A stretch of 64,000 nucleotides of DNA from Hafnia alvei (GTDB lineage: Bacteria; Pseudomonadota; Gammaproteobacteria; Enterobacterales; Enterobacteriaceae), in contig NZ_OZ061315.1 in NCBI RefSeq assembly GCF_964063325.1, forward strand, positions 1,426,001 to 1,490,000, read 5' to 3'. The position numbers and the translations under genes are program-made. Below the pieces are notes generated by a model. That model did no database searches. It was not told the origin of the DNA and was given only the letters and a program-made list of their open reading frames with translations. Shown piece by piece: positions 60,960 to 64,000 of the stretch. How positions within the stretch are numbered: position 1 is the stretch's first letter; every line of letters starts with the position of its first letter.

Positions 60960-63501
60960 GTCTACTGAGAATGCCGATGCCTATCTAAAGGCATTGGCGA
61001 TGAGTGCGGAGCAAGAAGCCGCGCTCAGGCAGCAAATGACCGCATCACAGGAAGTTTCTGTGGATGCGGTGCATAGGTCGCTGGCCTCAGACGATGTTCA
61101 ACTGTCGGATTTAGAGGCGCTCGATGCGCCTCTTTGTTCAGTTGAATCACGTCTTGAAATGGGCTGGTCGGATACGCTGGAAGAAAAAGCATTGCTGACA
61201 AAAGATGCGGCAGGACGAACTGCGATCAAAGCAATGCCAACCATCAAACGTACGTCGATGTTTCCTGAAAAGTGGCGTACCAATCCGGTTGGCCGCATGT
61301 GGGATGGCCTACTAGGTAGAACGCAGCCGCCGAAACACCAGTTTAAAACCGCGGCAGAGGCCGAGGCTGATAAACGCTGGCGTAAAGTGGGCTCAATGCG
61401 CCGCTGGATTTTGCTGATCCTGATGCTAACCCAGACAGTGATTGCCACGTGGTACATGAAAACCATTCTGCCGTATCAAGGGTGGGAGTGGATCGATCCA
61501 GCCTCAATGCTGGAGAAACCGATCATGCAGTCGGTGATGGAGCTGCTGCCCTATGTTCTTCAGTTTGGAATATTGGTGCTGTTTGCCATTCTCTTCTGTT
61601 GGGTGTCGGCCGGTTTCTGGACGGCGCTGATGGGCTTCCTTCAGCTCTTGATTGGCCGCGATAAATACAGTATTTCGGCCACGACGGTCGGGGACGAAGC
61701 GCTCAATCCGAAGCATCGCACCGCACTTATCATGCCTATTTGTAACGAAGACGTATCCCGCGTATTTGCAGGGCTGCGTGCGACCTACGAATCGGTGGTG
61801 GCGACAGGACAAATCGAGCATTTTGACATCTTTGTGCTGAGCGACAGCTACGACCCTGATATTTGCGTAGCTGAGCAAAAAGCATGGATGGAGATTTGCA
61901 AAGAAGTCGGCGGTGAAGGGCGTATTTTCTATCGCCGTCGTCGTCGTCGTGTGAAACGTAAATCCGGTAACATCGATGACTTCTGCCGTCGTTGGGGCGG
62001 AGAATACAGCTACATGGTTATTCTTGATGCCGATAGCGTGATGAGCGGCGATTGCTTAACCAATTTGGTTCGTCTGATGGAAGCCAACCCAAGCGCGGGG
62101 ATTATTCAATCTGCGCCGAAGGCAACCGGTATGGACACTATGTATGCGCGTATTCAGCAGTTTGCAACGCGTGTATACGGGCCATTATTTACCGCAGGTC
62201 TGCATTTCTGGCAGTTAGGTGAATCCCATTATTGGGGCCACAACGCCATTATTCGAGTGAAGCCGTTTATCGAACACTGTGCGTTGGCACCGTTGCCGGG
62301 CAGCGGTACCTTTGCTGGTTCCATTTTGTCACATGACTTTGTGGAAGCCGCATTGATGCGTCGTGCTGGTTGGGGGGTGTGGATTGCCTATGACCTGCCG
62401 GGTTCCTACGAGGAATTACCACCGAACCTGCTAGATGAGCTTAAGCGTGACCGTCGTTGGTGCCAGGGTAACCTGATGAACTTCCGCCTCTTCTTGGTGA
62501 AAGGGATGCACCCGGTTCACCGTGCGGTGTTCCTGACGGGCGTGATGTCATATCTGTCGGCACCGCTATGGTTTATGTTCTTGGTGCTTTCAACGGCGCT
62601 GCAGGTGGTGCATACGCTGATGGAGCCGCAGTACTTCCTGCAGCCGCGGCAGCTATTCCCTGTTTGGCCGCAGTGGCGTCCTGAACTGGCGATTGCGCTG
62701 TTCTCAACCACCTTGGTGCTGTTATTCCTGCCAAAACTGCTGTCAGTGGTGCTGATTTGGGCTAAGGGTGCGAAAGAGTACGGTGGTTCGTTCCGCCTGC
62801 TAATTTCTATGTTGCTGGAGATGTTGTTCTCTGTGCTGCTGGCACCGGTACGTATGATTTTCCATACCGTATTTGTGGTGAGCGCGTTCCTTGGCTGGTC
62901 AATCACCTGGCAGTCACCGCAGCGTGATGATGATGCGACGCCATGGAGTGAAGCTTTCCGTCGCCACGGTTCGCAGTGTTTACTCGGCCTTATCTGGGCG
63001 GGTGGCGTTGCGGTGTTGGATCTGCGTTTCCTCTGGTGGCTGTCACCGATCGTGGTGTCGTTGATCCTTTCGCCAGTGGTGTCGGTTATTACTAGCCGTC
63101 GCACGCTGGGCGTGAAGTGCAAACGAGCCAAGATCTTCTTGATCCCTGAAGAGTATTCTCCTCCGGTTGAGATGGTGGCGACCGAGCGTTACGTTGAGCT
63201 TAACAACAAGCGTGAACTCGATCATGGCTTCCTGCGTGCGGTGTTTGATCCTGCGTACAATGCACTGGCTACCGCGATGGCAACTTCTCGTCATCATGCG
63301 CATGCTGCAATTGCAAAAGCGCGTGAAGAGCGCGTAGAAAAAGCGTTGAGCACGGGGCCTCAGGAGCTTAGCCGAGACGAGCGTTTGGCGCTGCTGAGCG
63401 ATCCTGTTACGTTGGCTCGTCTGCATCAGTTAGTGTGGAGCACGCCAGAACGCTATCCACAGTGGACTCAGGCTTATCAGGCGCTGAAGCCAGTGGCTTA
63501 A
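60952..63501 (+). CDS. opgH: Glucan glucosyltransferase OpgH
   Basis: The 849-residue inner membrane family 2 glycosyltransferase polymerises beta-1,2-glucan from UDP-glucose. Motifs are IMPICNEDVSRVFAG, VILDADSVMSGD, SHDFVEAALMRRAGWG and the processive RDRRWCQGNL. About eight hydrophobic segments are seen. The first 130 residues form a cytoplasmic region; in E. coli this part also restrains FtsZ in nutrient-rich medium. The ATG at 60952 lies inside the end of opgG with a weak ribosome site, implying translational coupling. A strong terminator follows. Confidence 0.96.
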   Translation: MNKSTENADAYLKALAMSAEQEAALRQQMTASQEVSVDAVHRSLASDDVQLSDLEALDAPLCSVESRLEMGWSDTLEEKALLTKDAAGRTAIKAMPTIKRTSMFPEKWRTNPVGRMWDGLLGRTQPPKHQFKTAAEAEADKRWRKVGSMRRWILLILMLTQTVIATWYMKTILPYQGWEWIDPASMLEKPIMQSVMELLPYVLQFGILVLFAILFCWVSAGFWTALMGFLQLLIGRDKYSISATTVGDEALNPKHRTALIMPICNEDVSRVFAGLRATYESVVATGQIEHFDIFVLSDSYDPDICVAEQKAWMEICKEVGGEGRIFYRRRRRRVKRKSGNIDDFCRRWGGEYSYMVILDADSVMSGDCLTNLVRLMEANPSAGIIQSAPKATGMDTMYARIQQFATRVYGPLFTAGLHFWQLGESHYWGHNAIIRVKPFIEHCALAPLPGSGTFAGSILSHDFVEAALMRRAGWGVWIAYDLPGSYEELPPNLLDELKRDRRWCQGNLMNFRLFLVKGMHPVHRAVFLTGVMSYLSAPLWFMFLVLSTALQVVHTLMEPQYFLQPRQLFPVWPQWRPELAIALFSTTLVLLFLPKLLSVVLIWAKGAKEYGGSFRLLISMLLEMLFSVLLAPVRMIFHTVFVVSAFLGWSITWQSPQRDDDATPWSEAFRRHGSQCLLGLIWAGGVAVLDLRFLWWLSPIVVSLILSPVVSVITSRRTLGVKCKRAKIFLIPEEYSPPVEMVATERYVELNNKRELDHGFLRAVFDPAYNALATAMATSRHHAHAAIAKAREERVEKALSTGPQELSRDERLALLSDPVTLARLHQLVWSTPERYPQWTQAYQALKPVA

Positions 63502-63524
63502 CCGCTTAGCTAAGCTAAAATGAG

Positions 63525-63562
63525 AAAAGGGTGTTTGCCAAAAAGCAAACACCCTTTTTTTG
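63525..63562. terminator. Terminator of opgGH
   Basis: AAAAGGGTGTTTGC (63525-63538) pairs with GCAAACACCCTTTT (63545-63558) and T run follows. The A run on the left also lets it end the convergent gene from the right edge. Confidence 0.9.
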
Positions 63563-63570
63563 TCTCGCGA

Positions 63571-64000
63571 CTAAGGATGAGCGGCGCGATGGGGCGGGTA
63601 GTACAAGATGTCTTGCTGGAGCATAAAACGTGATGTGATGCTTTTAAGCTCGCCTTGGTAATCAAAGCTGATGATTTCCTGTTTCTCTGACAGTATACAG
63701 TTCCCGCTGTTATCCCATTTTTGGCACTCGGTGATATAGGTAACATGAGGCGTTTTGGTGATAGAGCTGAGATCCTTGCCGTTATCGGTAAAGGTTGAAA
63801 GGGTGTCATTGTCGTTTTTCACGACTTTCTCTAATCGTCCATCGGGACGATACAGATACATACCAAATCCAGGATTACGGCCAACGGCAACGTAGAAACG
63901 CACCTGATCGTCAGGCGTGTAAAAATAGTACTGATTAGTAATGCCGATAGTGTTGTCGCCAGCTTCAACTTCGGTCACCTTCACAATCCGGCCACGATCG
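63571..64000 (-). CDS. Hypothetical protein, 5'-truncated by the window edge
   Basis: The frame stays open to the right edge (the visible N-terminal side reads DRGRIVKVTEVEAGDNT), so the gene begins outside. About 143 residues are seen, with FYTPDDQVRFYVAVGRNPGF and MYLYRPDGRLEKVVKNDND, and two cysteines in ECQKWDNSGNCIL. The beta-rich look and short motifs suggest an exported or lipoprotein-type domain, but no family is recognised. It converges on opgH. Confidence 0.6.
   Translation of the reverse strand, partial: DRGRIVKVTEVEAGDNTIGITNQYYFYTPDDQVRFYVAVGRNPGFGMYLYRPDGRLEKVVKNDNDTLSTFTDNGKDLSSITKTPHVTYITECQKWDNSGNCILSEKQEIISFDYQGELKSITSRFMLQQDILYYPPHRAAHP

Overview
The window is one continuous stretch of an enterobacterial chromosome. 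Most of its genes have recognisable E. coli-like counterparts, but they are arranged in blocks that E. coli keeps apart. The mix is an osmF-yehYXW block, the cys-pts-zipA-lig-gltX-nupC-mntH-glk backbone and opgGH-msyB, plus malonate decarboxylase, a solitary lacZ, pgaABCD, a PACE exporter and indolepyruvate decarboxylase. This suggests a non-Escherichia member of the Enterobacterales, perhaps Hafnia or Obesumbacterium. That placement is inferred from gene content only. I saw no insertion sequence, prophage, integrase or CRISPR array.

Layout. 1-1139: the end of a malonate decarboxylase operon (mdcH) facing its LysR regulator. 1385-9230: yohC, yajD, the small membrane protein yohO, a fatty-acid desaturase overlapping osmF, the rest of an osmoprotectant-type ABC importer (yehY, yehX, yehW), a signal-less PhnD-like protein, and yaiI. 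9230-17357: hemF and amiA, lacZ, ypeA, yfeZ, yfeY and the Dyp-type peroxidase yfeX. 17578-28217: sulfur assimilation (cysPTWA, cysM, cysK, cysZ) around the PTS operon ptsH-ptsI-crr, with an unknown lipoprotein between cysM and crr. 28449-31891: zipA, ligA, ypeB. 31941-39762: the poly-N-acetylglucosamine (PGA) operon pgaABCD, then a divergent membrane-anchored winged-helix regulator and a tail-anchored protein of unknown function.

39814-41133 holds the most unusual structure. A tRNA operon (five tRNA-Val and one tRNA-Lys, minus strand) is followed by three perfect 172-bp tandem repeats and a partial fourth. Each full repeat ends with a copy of the last 19 nt of tRNA-Lys including CCA, and every repeat carries its own terminator. 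The plan resembles the tyrT/rtT locus of E. coli, but on a different tRNA.

41408-64000: gltX, a yfeC-like DNA-binding gene beside an internally deleted paralogue, two tRNA-Ala genes, nupC, mntH behind a near-consensus Fur box, ypeC, maa, gpr, ipdC behind a TyrR-like box, a LysR/PACE exporter pair, a racemase, glk, an HdeA-like periplasmic protein, the ypdAB two-component system, msyB, a DsrE-like protein, opgG-opgH, and a hypothetical gene running off the right edge.

Working together: CysPTWA imports sulfate or thiosulfate for CysK and CysM, and CysZ helps with sulfate entry. HPr, Enzyme I and EIIA-Glc feed sugar uptake, with glucokinase handling free glucose. PgaA-D make and export a biofilm polysaccharide. 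OpgG and OpgH make periplasmic glucans. OsmF-YehYXW probably import osmolytes. YfeX, AmiA, HdeA-like and YfeY serve the envelope and stress responses.
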